DNA from: Anaerolineaceae bacterium UBA5211
GTDB lineage: Bacteria > Chloroflexota > Anaerolineae > Anaerolineales > Anaerolineaceae
Length of the DNA: 19,609 bases
NCBI GenBank assembly: GCA_002412595.1
Contig: DHVJ01000046.1
Location: 1-19,609, forward strand
Reading direction: 5' to 3'
Shown here: piece by piece, positions 1 through 8,319 of the stretch
Position numbering within the stretch: position 1 is the stretch's first letter
Layout of the letters: each line of letters begins with the position of its first letter
Notes under the pieces: model-generated
Databases searched by the model: none
Told to the model about the DNA's origin: nothing
Seen by the model: only the letters and a program-made list of their open reading frames with translations
Translations under genes and position numbers: made by a program

Positions 1-650
1 TGGCCATCGGCAACCCCTTCGGTCTGGACCACACCGTCACGGCAGGCATTGTCAGTGCCAAGGGCCGCAATATCCGTTCCGGCCCCTTTGATAACTTCAT
101 CCAGACCGATGCCTCCATCAACCCCGGCAACTCCGGCGGCCCGCTGCTGAATCTGGATGGCGAGGTTATCGGCATTAATCGCGCTATCCGTACCAACGGT
201 GAGGACGGCGTTTCGACACTTTCCAATTCGGGCATCGGTTTTGCTGTGCCGGTCGATGTGGTCAAGCGCGTCACACCTTATCTAATTGAAAATGGCCAAT
301 ATGAGTATCCTTATCTGGGCATTGTCAGCCGTGAGGAATTGACGCTCAACGAGCGTGAATTCCTGGGTTTGCCGGCGGATGTGCAGGGTGCCTATGTTAT
401 CAGTGTGGTGGCGGATGGCCCGGCCGCACAGGGTGGGCTGATTGGTGCTACGGATGAGAGTACCTATATTGAACTGCCCAAGGGCGGGGATCTGATCACC
501 GCGGTGGATGACCAGCCGGTGCGAATGTTCAGCGATTTGCTCAGCTATTTAGTTACCCATAAAAGTCCCGGGGATACCATGCAGGTGACTGTGCTGCGCG
601 ATGGCAGCGAATTGGTCTTGCCGGTAGTGCTGACCAGACGGCCGGATTAA
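1..650 (+). CDS. HtrA/DegP-like trypsin-family serine protease, C-terminal part (5' end outside window)
   Basis: Partial gene; the first complete codon is at 3 and the stop TAA at 648-650, giving about 215 residues. The start holds the end of a trypsin-like protease fold (AIGNPFG, then NPGNSGGPL), with the catalytic serine codon at 132-134 inside GNSGGP. The catalytic His and Asp would lie upstream, outside the window. A single PDZ domain follows (roughly nucleotides 300-640; the segment GGDLITAVDDQPV is typical of its peptide-binding fold), and the protein ends about ten residues after it, so there is no second PDZ. HtrA proteins are envelope proteases that degrade or refold damaged exported proteins. 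Membrane anchoring cannot be judged because the N-terminus is missing. A terminator follows, so this is the end of its transcript. Confidence 0.93.
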   Translation, partial: AIGNPFGLDHTVTAGIVSAKGRNIRSGPFDNFIQTDASINPGNSGGPLLNLDGEVIGINRAIRTNGEDGVSTLSNSGIGFAVPVDVVKRVTPYLIENGQYEYPYLGIVSREELTLNEREFLGLPADVQGAYVISVVADGPAAQGGLIGATDESTYIELPKGGDLITAVDDQPVRMFSDLLSYLVTHKSPGDTMQVTVLRDGSELVLPVVLTRRPD

Positions 651-682
651 TACCGAAAAAGTGAGAAGATTCTGGAATGATT

Positions 683-709
683 AAATGCCCCTGAGAAGGG
701 GCATTTTTT
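683..709 (+). terminator. Intrinsic terminator of the HtrA-like gene
   Basis: Perfect stem (ATGCCCC at 685-691 with GGGGCAT at 698-704, six-base loop) followed by a run of T. It lies 33 bases after the protease stop. The A-rich left flank could also let it act weakly on the opposite strand, for the convergent gene ending at 719. Confidence 0.85.
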
Positions 710-718
710 GGTTGCGAG

Positions 719-1321
719 TTATTGGAGATTGTCGGAGAGCGTCAAGAGTGAATTGTAGAACTTGTCCACTTCACTGCCAGCGCTGGTCGGTGAAGTGCTG
801 ATACTGGTCTTAATTTTGTCAAATTGGGCTGTCAAGCTGGTGGGCAGGTCAGGAAATACACTCAGGTCCAACTGGCTTAAATCTTCTTCTATATAAGTCA
901 GGTATTGGCTCGTTTTGTTGCTTTCGCCTTCATCCAGGGCGCTTTTCAACTGAACGGCCTCGCTCATCAGTTTGTAAACCAAGGCCTGTTGTACCGTATT
1001 TGCGTTGGATTGTTGTAATTCCACATACTGGGTTTCTATCGGCACCAGCCGGTCCAGTTCGGTTTGCGCACTTTTCAATTCTCTTGAGGCAGGCAGGTAG
1101 AGTGTCAACAGAATGACTAACATGCCAATGACCAAAAAGAGCAGCGCCAAACCAATTTGTTTCAGCATAGCTTGAAATCCGGATTTCTTCTTGGGCTTAG
1201 GGGCGGCTTGGGGTGCTTGCGCCTTGGGGGCTTCTGTTTTTGGAATTTGCGTTTCGCTCCCGTTCGGCGTGTTAGCCTGCGGGGTTGTATTGGCGTTATT
1301 TTTTTCTTCTTTTGATTTCAT
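719..1321 (-). CDS. Small single-pass membrane protein of unknown function
   Basis: I do not recognise this protein. It has 200 residues. Residues 1-47 are a polar, low-complexity tail rich in Pro, Ala, Gln, Asn and Lys that ends in a basic PKPKKK stretch. Residues about 57-77 form one hydrophobic membrane segment. The positive residues before it suggest a cytoplasmic N-terminus and an external C-terminal domain. Residues about 79-105 look like a short coiled coil, and the rest is helical, polar and cysteine-free. The ATG at 1321-1319 has a GGGAG ribosome site at a good distance. A TATAAT box lies just upstream (1344-1349). It is divergent from murJ, so a cell-envelope role is possible, but that is only inferred from position. 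Confidence 0.75.
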   Translation of the reverse strand: MKSKEEKNNANTTPQANTPNGSETQIPKTEAPKAQAPQAAPKPKKKSGFQAMLKQIGLALLFLVIGMLVILLTLYLPASRELKSAQTELDRLVPIETQYVELQQSNANTVQQALVYKLMSEAVQLKSALDEGESNKTSQYLTYIEEDLSQLDLSVFPDLPTSLTAQFDKIKTSISTSPTSAGSEVDKFYNSLLTLSDNLQ

Positions 1322-1343
1322 AATTTACTCCCATATATTTTTG

Positions 1344-1349
1344 ATTATA
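1344..1349 (-). promoter_or_regulatory. -10 box for the gene at 719-1321
   Basis: On the minus strand this reads TATAAT, about 22 bases before the ATG. It predicts a start near 1337 and a short leader that still contains the GGGAG ribosome site. No good -35 is visible 16-18 bases further upstream, so this is a consensus -10 only. Confidence 0.5.
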
Positions 1350-1407
1350 AACAAACTCCCCCGCCTTTGACATAAGAAATTTGATAGAGCTTGTGGGTAT
1401 TGACAAG

Positions 1408-1413
1408 TATAAT
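1408..1413 (+). promoter_or_regulatory. -10 box of murJ, placing transcription start at the ATG
   Basis: Consensus TATAAT seven bases before the ATG at 1421. Transcription normally begins about seven bases after this hexamer, so the predicted mRNA begins at or next to the start codon (leaderless). No purine-rich ribosome site precedes this ATG, and no convincing -35 is seen at 16-18 bases. Confidence 0.55.
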
Positions 1414-1420
1414 GGCAGGC

Positions 1421-2998
1421 ATGGCAACGGATACCGATTCTTCACAAAGAGCAAACACACAAATCGCCCGCGCAGCAGGCACTGTCATGGTGGCTTTTAT
1501 TATCAGCAATCTGGTTGGACTGCTGGCCAAGACACTCACCGCCCGTGCTTTTGGCACCGGCATTGAAAGCAACAGTTTCTTTGCGGCTAACCGTTTTTCA
1601 GAGATCCTGTTTAACCTGGTGGCTGGTGGTGCGCTGGGCTCGGCTTTTATCCCGGTTTTCACCAGCTTGCTGACGCGCGATGACCGTACGGAAGCCTGGA
1701 AATTAGCCTCCTCAATTATCAACCTGGTTTCATTGGTGCTGGTCGTCGTCAGTTTGCTGACGATGCTGTTTTCACGCCAGGTGGTTCATTACCTGCTGGC
1801 GCCCGGTTTTTCAATTGAACAGGAAATCCTGACAGCCCGGCTGCTGCGCATTCAGGTGCTTTCATCTGTAATTTTTGGGATCAGCGGTCTGGTGATGGGC
1901 ATTCTCAATGCGCACCAGCATTTCCTGCTGCCAGCTTTGGCGCCAGCCATGTATCAAGTTGGTTGGATACTGGGTATTTATCTCCTTTCTCCGATCATGG
2001 GTGTGGATGGCCTAGCCTGGGGTGTGGTGATTGGCTCCGTTTTTCACCTGCTTGTACAGTTACCCCGTCTGCTCAAACTGCCGCAGCGCAAATATATGCC
2101 GACATTAGGGCTGCACGTTCCGGAAGTGCGTGAGGTGGCACGCCTGATGGGACCGCGTATGCTGGGCGTGGCAGTCGTGCAATTGAATTTCCTGATGAAC
2201 ACTTATCTGGCTTCTTTTCAGCCGGGGGGCAGCATAACAGCTATCTCCCTGGCTTTCCCGCTCATGCTGATGCCGGAGGCTGCTATCGCGCAATCGGTGG
2301 CCATTGCTTCCCTGCCCACTTTCTCGCTGCAGGTGGCTAAGAACCGTTTGGATGAAATGCGTTCCTCTCTTTCCGCTTCGCTGCGGGTGGTGCTCATGCT
2401 GGCGGTTCCGGCCAGCATTGGCCTGATCCTGTTGCGGAGACCAATTGTTTCACTGTTGTATGAAGGGCAGGAATTTGATGCGCATTCTACCGACCTGGTA
2501 GCCTGGGCACTGCTGTGGTACAGCTTCGGTCTGGTAGGACACTGTGTGGTTGAAATTATCAGCCGCGCCTTCTATGCGCTGCATGATACCAAGACTCCGG
2601 TGGTGGTGGGTGTGGGCGCCATGAGCTTGAATCTGGTGCTGAGTTTTGTCTTTGTGGCCCTGTTTAATCAATTGGGTTGGATGCCGCACGGCGGTCTGGC
2701 TTTGGCGAATACTACCGCTACCTTGTTGGAGAGCGGTCTGCTGCTTTACCTGATGAATCGCCGCTTGGGCGGCATAGACGGCCGGAAGTTGGCTCTATCT
2801 ATGATTAAATTCCTGGGTGCCGGTTTGGTGATGGGTATCCTGATAAATTCTCTAACAAACCATTTCCCTGTTCAACAGCCGGTCGTCCGCCTGGCGGTGT
2901 TTGTAGTTGCGGGTGTGGCGGTATATCTGCTGATGATGTTGGTCTTCCGCTCAGAAGAACTGGCCAGCCTGAAGCGTATGTTCAAAAGAAGAGGGTAG
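1421..2998 (+). CDS. murJ: Lipid II flippase MurJ (MviN family)
   Basis: With the start chosen here the protein has 525 residues, normal for MurJ, and is almost wholly hydrophobic with about 14 predicted membrane segments. Early residues match the family: ARAAGTVMVAFIISNLVG, then LFNLVAGGALGSAFIPVF, the MviN signature region. MurJ moves the peptidoglycan precursor lipid II across the inner membrane. A TTG at 1391 and an ATG at 1412 extend the frame, but the TTG is upstream of the TATAAT box and the ATG overlaps it. The ATG at 1421 is therefore preferred, as a leaderless start. The stop TAG at 2996-2998 is six bases before the acetyltransferase, and its last codons contain that gene's ribosome site, so the two are co-transcribed. 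Confidence 0.93.
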   Translation: MATDTDSSQRANTQIARAAGTVMVAFIISNLVGLLAKTLTARAFGTGIESNSFFAANRFSEILFNLVAGGALGSAFIPVFTSLLTRDDRTEAWKLASSIINLVSLVLVVVSLLTMLFSRQVVHYLLAPGFSIEQEILTARLLRIQVLSSVIFGISGLVMGILNAHQHFLLPALAPAMYQVGWILGIYLLSPIMGVDGLAWGVVIGSVFHLLVQLPRLLKLPQRKYMPTLGLHVPEVREVARLMGPRMLGVAVVQLNFLMNTYLASFQPGGSITAISLAFPLMLMPEAAIAQSVAIASLPTFSLQVAKNRLDEMRSSLSASLRVVLMLAVPASIGLILLRRPIVSLLYEGQEFDAHSTDLVAWALLWYSFGLVGHCVVEIISRAFYALHDTKTPVVVGVGAMSLNLVLSFVFVALFNQLGWMPHGGLALANTTATLLESGLLLYLMNRRLGGIDGRKLALSMIKFLGAGLVMGILINSLTNHFPVQQPVVRLAVFVVAGVAVYLLMMLVFRSEELASLKRMFKRRG

Positions 2999-3004
2999 TT
3001 TATC

Positions 3005-3652
3005 TTGGAAGAAGTGACTATCCTCCCGGCCCGCCCGCATGAAGCGGGTGCTGCCGGCGCACTGTTGATGGAGACGCTGTACGGTTTTGGAATTTACCAA
3101 ACCGGACTCGGTTCAGCGCAGCGCGGCAACCAGGCGCTCGGCGCTTATTACAGCCTGCCCGGCAATCGTTTCAGTTACGCATTTTCCCATATGGCTTATA
3201 TTGAAGAGAATTTAGCCGGTATGCTGCTGGCATTTCCGGGAAAAGTGTTTTCTCGCTTGAATCGAAAAACTTTTCTGCAAATGCCGCGTGTTTATTCTCC
3301 GGGTGAGATGCTCGAGTTCTTTCGCCGTGAAAGGATACTCAAAGACGAAGAAGAAGTCGAGCGGGATGAATTTTACGTGGCACATTTGGCCGTGTGTGCG
3401 CCTTTTCGCCGCAAAGGTGTTGGACGTGCCTTGTTGAACTATGCAGAAACTTTGGCTACGCAAAAAAGCTTATCGAAAGTTTCCCTGCTTGCTGAAACAG
3501 AAAATCACGGCGCGATCGCCCTGTATGAACGTTTCGGTTTCACAACCGTGAAAACTTACTCGCACCCGCACCAGATCCCTTTGACGGGTTCGCCCGGCTA
3601 TGTCAAAATGGTTAAAAAGATTTCAGAAGAGGAGTTTGAAAATGGAAAATAA
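3005..3652 (+). CDS. GNAT-family N-acetyltransferase
   Basis: 215 residues. The C-terminal half is a GNAT fold: FYVAHLAVCAPFRRKGVGRAL carries the acetyl-CoA pyrophosphate loop R-R-K-G-V-G at residues 135-140, followed by the ENHGAIALYERFGF segment typical of motif B. The N-terminal ~100 residues are less conserved and probably shape the acceptor site. The acceptor substrate cannot be told from sequence. The start is TTG at 3005 with GAGG at 2991-2994, ten bases upstream and inside the end of murJ. The 3' end overlaps the next gene by 11 bases, which suggests coupled translation. Confidence 0.85.
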   Translation: MEEVTILPARPHEAGAAGALLMETLYGFGIYQTGLGSAQRGNQALGAYYSLPGNRFSYAFSHMAYIEENLAGMLLAFPGKVFSRLNRKTFLQMPRVYSPGEMLEFFRRERILKDEEEVERDEFYVAHLAVCAPFRRKGVGRALLNYAETLATQKSLSKVSLLAETENHGAIALYERFGFTTVKTYSHPHQIPLTGSPGYVKMVKKISEEEFENGK

Positions 3653-4382
3653 CATCGGAAAAGAATTTGTCCGTATGACCAAGTATGCTAACCTGGAACC
3701 CTCACCGCAATCGCTGGGTGTGCCCCTGCCGCCGCTTGAACTGCCCTTACCGCCGGATGCTGAGATCCTGCCGCTGCCGGATGGAAAAGCTATTGAGCTG
3801 CCCGCCTTAGATTTGATTACTTTGGTGGAAGAACGGGAAAGCTTGCGCAAGTACGCGGATACCGCCCTTAGCTTGCAGGAATTGGCTTTCCTGTTGTGGG
3901 GCACGCAGGGTATCAAATCCATCTCTGCCAAGCCCATCACCAGGCGTACAGTGCCTTCTGCCGGTTCGCGCCACCCGCTGGATACCTTTTTGATGGTCAA
4001 CCGTGTGGAGGGGTTGCAGCCGGGTTTGTACCGTTACATGGCGGTAGAACACAAACTGGCGCATTTGTCTGCGCCCGCCGACTTCAACCCGCTGATGACT
4101 GAAGCTTGCCTCAAGCAACCACACGTCGGCAACTCGGCTGTGACCTTTATGTGGGTGGCGGATGTGCAGCGCACAATCTGGCGCTACTGCCAGCGCGGCT
4201 ACCGTTACCTGTACCTGGACGCTGCGCATGTCTGCCAGAATCTTTATCTGCTGGCGGGAGCTATTGACTGCGGTGTGTGTGCCATTGGCGCTTATGATGA
4301 TGACCAGGTTAACCATCTGTTGGACCTGGATGGAGAAAATCAGTTCGCAATTTACCTGGCCACGCTGGGCAAACGCGCCTGA
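3642..4382 (+). CDS. SagB/ThcOx-type nitroreductase-family FMN oxidoreductase
   Basis: 246 residues from the ATG at 3642, preceded by a strong AGAAGAGGAG ribosome site seven bases upstream. A longer frame from 3600 lies deep inside the acetyltransferase gene and lacks such a site. Family marks are ERESLRKYAD (FMN phosphate contact region, residues about 64-73), TVPSAGSRHPLD, and the C-terminal DAAHVCQNLYLLAGAIDCGVC block that packs on the flavin. Relatives include the SagB azoline dehydrogenases of thiazole/oxazole-modified peptide clusters and many stand-alone enzymes. No cyclodehydratase, precursor peptide or transporter is nearby, so a peptide-tailoring role is not supported here. It overlaps the upstream gene by 11 bases and is the last gene of the murJ group. 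Confidence 0.85.
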   Translation: MENNIGKEFVRMTKYANLEPSPQSLGVPLPPLELPLPPDAEILPLPDGKAIELPALDLITLVEERESLRKYADTALSLQELAFLLWGTQGIKSISAKPITRRTVPSAGSRHPLDTFLMVNRVEGLQPGLYRYMAVEHKLAHLSAPADFNPLMTEACLKQPHVGNSAVTFMWVADVQRTIWRYCQRGYRYLYLDAAHVCQNLYLLAGAIDCGVCAIGAYDDDQVNHLLDLDGENQFAIYLATLGKRA

Positions 4383-4420
4383 AAATAATTTCTTATCCTT
4401 AAAAAAATATTAATTTTAAG

Positions 4421-4453
4421 AGCATGCCGGAACTCTCAAGGGACCGGCATGCT
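4421..4453. repeat. Perfect 10-bp inverted repeat overlapping the dnaE promoter
   Basis: Arms AGCATGCCGG (4421-4430) and CCGGCATGCT (4444-4453) are exact reverse complements separated by 13 bases. The right arm contains the TG of an extended -10 element, and its last base is the first base of the TATAAT hexamer. The absence of a T run after it argues against a terminator. It could be a protein-binding operator, or a 3' hairpin protecting the upstream transcript. Confidence 0.7.
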
Positions 4454-4458
4454 ATAAT
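4450..4458 (+). promoter_or_regulatory. Extended -10 promoter of dnaE
   Basis: TGC followed by TATAAT (4453-4458) is an extended -10 element. It predicts a start near 4465 and a 45-base leader ending in the dnaE ribosome site. No -35 consensus is found 17 bases upstream, as is usual for extended -10 promoters. Confidence 0.6.
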
Positions 4459-4509
4459 GACTTTGTTCATCATATAAGTCGGTTTTATTCAGTCAGGAGT
4501 GCTTGTCCC

Positions 4510-7500
4510 TTGTCTTTCGTTCACCTTCACGTCCACACACATTACTCCCTGCTTGATGGTTTCAGCAACATCAAGAAATTGGTGACGCGCGCAAAGGATT
4601 ACGGCATGCCGGCTGTGACGATTTCCGACCACGGCACCATGTACGGCGTGATTGAGTTTTACAACACGGCCAAGGCTGCCGGCATCAAACCCATCATAGG
4701 GCTGGAGGGTTATCTGGCTCCCCGGCGCATGACGGACAAAGATTCCCAATACGACAAACGTGCTTTCCATTTGCTGTTGCTGGCGGAAAACGATACCGGT
4801 TATCATAACCTGTTGAAAATCGCCAGTGCGGCGCAATTGGAGGGCTTTTACTACCATCCCCGCATCGATAAAGAATTTCTGGCTGCGCATTCCGAAGGGT
4901 TGATAGCTACTTCAGCCTGCCTAAAGGGCGAGGTTCCCAACACCATCATGGAGCGCGGCGTGGAAACTGCGCAGCCCCTAATGGACTGGTATTTTAACGT
5001 TTTCGGGCGCGACCGCTTCTTCCTGGAACTGCAGCGTCACGACATGCCGGAACTGGAACAAGTCAACCAGGAACTGCTCAAGATGGGCGCACGCTACAAT
5101 GCCCGCTATGTGGCTACTAACGATGTGCATTACGTGGACCGCTCGGATGCCCGCTATCAGGATATTTTGCTGGCTATTCAAACCGGCGCGCTGCTTTCTG
5201 ACCCGCATCGCATGCACATGCAGGGCGACAGCTATTACTTCCGCTCACCGGAAGAGATGAGCACCCTGTTCAGCGATGTGCCGGAATCGATTAGCAACAC
5301 GCTGGAGATTGCCGAGCGCTGTAATGTTAACCTGGACCCCAACGGATACCACCTGCCGCTGTTTGAAGTGCCGGATGGTTTTACCGCGCAAACCTATTTG
5401 CGCAAATTGTGCGATGAGGGCCTGAAAGAGCGTTACCACGAACGAGCGGATGACAAGGAAGTTATTGAGCGTTTGGAATATGAATTGGGCGTGATTCACA
5501 AGATGGGCTTCGACGCTTACTTCTTGATCGTGTGGGACCTCAGCCGCTATGCGCGCGATCACAACATTTGGTACGAGGCGCGTGGTTCGGCGGCGGGTTC
5601 GATTGTGGCCTATTCACTGGGCATCACTTCGGTGGAGCCGCTGCGGCATGGGCTGATCTTCGAACGTTTCCTCAACCCGGATCGCGTCAATATGCCGGAT
5701 GTGGATATGGATTTCCAGGACGACAAGCGCACTGAGATCATGGAATACTGCGCCGATAAATACGGCCACGACCATGTCGCGCAGATTATCACTTTTGGCA
5801 CTATGGGCGCGCGCAATGCTATCCGGGATGTCGGCCGTGTCATGGATATTCCTCTGAACGAGGTGGATCAGATTGCCAAGATGATCCCCAATATCCCCAG
5901 CCGTCCGACTTCTATCACCGATGCATTGGAGCAAGTGCCCTCGCTGAAAGAGTTGTATAACAGCCAGTCTTATCTGAAAGATCTGATCGATGCCGCGGCT
6001 GGAATGGAAGGCGTGGCCCGCAACGTGGGCACGCACGCGGCCGGCGTCATCATTTCTGATAAACCCATCGTGGAATATGTCCCGCTGCATCGCCCCACTA
6101 GCAACTCGGAAGATGTGCCCATTAAATCGGTTACCCAATATGAAATGACCATTTTGGACCATCTGGGTATGCTCAAGGTTGACTTCCTGGGGCTTTCAAC
6201 TCTGACCGTCATGCAGAAGGCCAGCGATTTAATTTTCAAACGCCATAATGTGCGCTATACCCTGGATAATATTCCCGAGGACGATGCGGAAACCTATGCA
6301 TTCCTGGGTAAAGGCCTCACAGCCGGCGTGTTCCAACTGGAAGGCGTGGGCATGACCCGTTTCCTGGTGGAAATGAAACCCACCAAGCTGGATAATATTA
6401 TCGCTATGGTGGCGCTTTACCGCCCCGGCCCGATGGATACCATCCCGTCCTATATCAAACGTATGCACGGCGAGGAAGAGATCACTTACCGCCATCCCCT
6501 GCTGGAACCCATTATGGGCGAGACTTACGGCTTTGCCATCTACCAGGAGCAGGTTATGCAGGCTGCTATGAAGCTGGCGGGTTACACAGCCGCAGAAGCG
6601 GACATGCTGCGCAAGGTCATCTCGAAAAAGAAAGAAAAAGAGCTAAAGAAACATCACGAAAAATTCGTAAAAGGCGCTGTTGAAAGGGGTATCGCAAAAC
6701 AGACAGCGGAAGAAATTTTCAAAGATTGGGAAGGTTTTGCCCATTATGGCTTCAACAAAAGCCATGCCGCCGATTATGGTGTTGTGGCTGTACAGACCGC
6801 TTTCCTGAAAGCGCACTATGCCATTGAGTATATGACCGCGCTGTTATCACAGTCTAAAAACGAATCCGATAAGGTAGCCCTGTATGTGGTGGACTGCCGC
6901 GCCATGGGCATCGATGTGCTGCCGCCGGATGTTAATTACAGCGGCTGGGATTTTGAAATTGAAGATACTGAAGACGGGGGATCCGTTATTCGTTTCGGCT
7001 TGGGCGCTGTGAAAAATGTTGGACAGAATCCGGTGGACTTGATCACGGCTGCTCGCACGGAAGGTGGCATATTCAAGGATATCAATGACTTTGCCCGCCG
7101 GGTGGATTTGCGCAAAGTCGGCCGCCGTGCACTGGAATCGATGGTGCGCGTGGGAGCGTTGGATACATTTGCCGACCGGCATGCGCTGCTGAACGGCCTG
7201 GAAACGATCATGGCGGTTAGCGAGAGCCATTTCAAAGCACGCGAAGCCGGGCAGATGACTATCTTTGGCTTTGTAGAAGGGCTGGACGAAGAGATCCACC
7301 TGCCGCATGTAGCCACGCTGGACCGCCGCGAAAAAATGGAATGGGAGCATGAATTGCTGGGCATTTATCTGTCCGATCATCCGCTCTCTCCATATATGAC
7401 TTATATCCGTAAACGCGTCACGCACTTCAGCGCGCAGCTGAAAGAGGCCAAGCACGGCAGTGAAGTGGTTGTAGCTGGCAAGATTGCGCAATATCGCACC

Positions 7501-8319
7501 ATTATCACCAAAAAAGGTGCGGAGATGGCTTTTGCCACTTTGGAAGATCTGCAGGGCAGCATAGAATTGGTGGTCTTCCCGCGTACATGGTCAAAGCACA
7601 ACGAAATTATCCGGGGAGATGGTGTTTTGCTGGTCAAGGGCAAGGCAGACACAGAGAAGATAGATCCCAAGGTACTGGTCGATTATATAGAGGTAATACC
7701 GCCGGATCAGGGGAATGACCTCGAAGACCCTGCACCTGTTCAGGTACAGGAAGAAGATGATTTTTATACAACGCCTGCTGATGCGGATGACGACTTTTTT
7801 GGCGGATTCGGTATTGCCGATGAAGGTACCGCCTTTTCCGCAGGTCCGCAGGATCGCGCAGCACCCCCACAGCAATTCGCGGCCGGCCGCAGCACGGAAG
7901 TTGCCCTGAAAGCACCGACAGCACCGACAGCTCCCCTGGCAGGTATTACGGCAGCTATGGCGCCGGTGGTGTCCTACGCAACAGAAAATGAACCCGACCC
8001 CGAACAGGTAAAACCAGCTGAGGCGCCTGCACCGGATGTAGAAAATGTGCCGGAGAATACTGCATCAAATCGGGAGCAAAAAGTGCTCCTGCTGCAGCTC
8101 GTGACCTGTGGATCGCGCGATCGCGATAACCGCCGCCTCAAGCAGATTTACGGTTTCCTCACTTCCACACCAGGCAGCGACCATTTTGCATTTCTTTGCC
8201 AGGAAAATGGCCAAACAGTGCGCCTGGACTTTCCCAATGACAATACCTGTATCAACGACAGTCTGCTGCGGGAGGTACGCGGTATTGTAGGTGAAACCAA
8301 CGTTAGAATTGAATCGTAA
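4510..8319 (+). CDS. dnaE: DNA polymerase III alpha subunit (replicative polymerase)
   Basis: 1269 residues. Order: PHP domain (HLHVHTHYS from residue 5, ISDHGTMYG, ATNDVH with D205 and H207), polymerase core with catalytic Asp397 and Asp399 in NMPDVDMDF and Asp558 in KVDFLGLS, helix-hairpin-helix near 870-890, and a beta-clamp binding motif QMTIF at 915-919. An OB fold follows at about 975-1060, then a disordered acidic/Pro/Ala linker (about 1066-1189) and a small C-terminal domain (1190-1269). It copies the chromosome as the catalytic subunit of the replisome. The start is TTG at 4510 behind AGGAGT (4495-4500); the PHP motif begins four residues later, so no other start fits. The PHP metal ligands appear intact, which is consistent with a built-in proofreading exonuclease. 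It is transcribed alone, and is convergent with lysS. Confidence 0.97.
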   Translation: MSFVHLHVHTHYSLLDGFSNIKKLVTRAKDYGMPAVTISDHGTMYGVIEFYNTAKAAGIKPIIGLEGYLAPRRMTDKDSQYDKRAFHLLLLAENDTGYHNLLKIASAAQLEGFYYHPRIDKEFLAAHSEGLIATSACLKGEVPNTIMERGVETAQPLMDWYFNVFGRDRFFLELQRHDMPELEQVNQELLKMGARYNARYVATNDVHYVDRSDARYQDILLAIQTGALLSDPHRMHMQGDSYYFRSPEEMSTLFSDVPESISNTLEIAERCNVNLDPNGYHLPLFEVPDGFTAQTYLRKLCDEGLKERYHERADDKEVIERLEYELGVIHKMGFDAYFLIVWDLSRYARDHNIWYEARGSAAGSIVAYSLGITSVEPLRHGLIFERFLNPDRVNMPDVDMDFQDDKRTEIMEYCADKYGHDHVAQIITFGTMGARNAIRDVGRVMDIPLNEVDQIAKMIPNIPSRPTSITDALEQVPSLKELYNSQSYLKDLIDAAAGMEGVARNVGTHAAGVIISDKPIVEYVPLHRPTSNSEDVPIKSVTQYEMTILDHLGMLKVDFLGLSTLTVMQKASDLIFKRHNVRYTLDNIPEDDAETYAFLGKGLTAGVFQLEGVGMTRFLVEMKPTKLDNIIAMVALYRPGPMDTIPSYIKRMHGEEEITYRHPLLEPIMGETYGFAIYQEQVMQAAMKLAGYTAAEADMLRKVISKKKEKELKKHHEKFVKGAVERGIAKQTAEEIFKDWEGFAHYGFNKSHAADYGVVAVQTAFLKAHYAIEYMTALLSQSKNESDKVALYVVDCRAMGIDVLPPDVNYSGWDFEIEDTEDGGSVIRFGLGAVKNVGQNPVDLITAARTEGGIFKDINDFARRVDLRKVGRRALESMVRVGALDTFADRHALLNGLETIMAVSESHFKAREAGQMTIFGFVEGLDEEIHLPHVATLDRREKMEWEHELLGIYLSDHPLSPYMTYIRKRVTHFSAQLKEAKHGSEVVVAGKIAQYRTIITKKGAEMAFATLEDLQGSIELVVFPRTWSKHNEIIRGDGVLLVKGKADTEKIDPKVLVDYIEVIPPDQGNDLEDPAPVQVQEEDDFYTTPADADDDFFGGFGIADEGTAFSAGPQDRAAPPQQFAAGRSTEVALKAPTAPTAPLAGITAAMAPVVSYATENEPDPEQVKPAEAPAPDVENVPENTASNREQKVLLLQLVTCGSRDRDNRRLKQIYGFLTSTPGSDHFAFLCQENGQTVRLDFPNDNTCINDSLLREVRGIVGETNVRIES

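Noticed and set aside
1367..1413. TTGACA at 1367 or 1400 as a murJ -35 box
   Set aside because: Neither is 16-18 bases from a good -10: the first has no -10 at that distance, and the second is two bases from TATAAT.
1391..1420. TTG at 1391 or ATG at 1412 as murJ start
   Set aside because: They lie before or inside the probable -10 box, and the extra residues do not resemble the MurJ N-terminus.
3642..4382. A thiazole/oxazole-modified peptide cluster around the SagB-type gene
   Set aside because: No cyclodehydratase, precursor peptide or transporter is present in the flanking genes.
4421..4453. Inverted repeat as the terminator of the nitroreductase gene
   Set aside because: No T run follows on the plus strand, and the repeat overlaps a promoter; kept as operator candidate instead.
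7909..7935. Short direct repeat (GCACCGACA) in dnaE
   Set aside because: Two or three copies inside a low-complexity linker; ordinary for such sequence.
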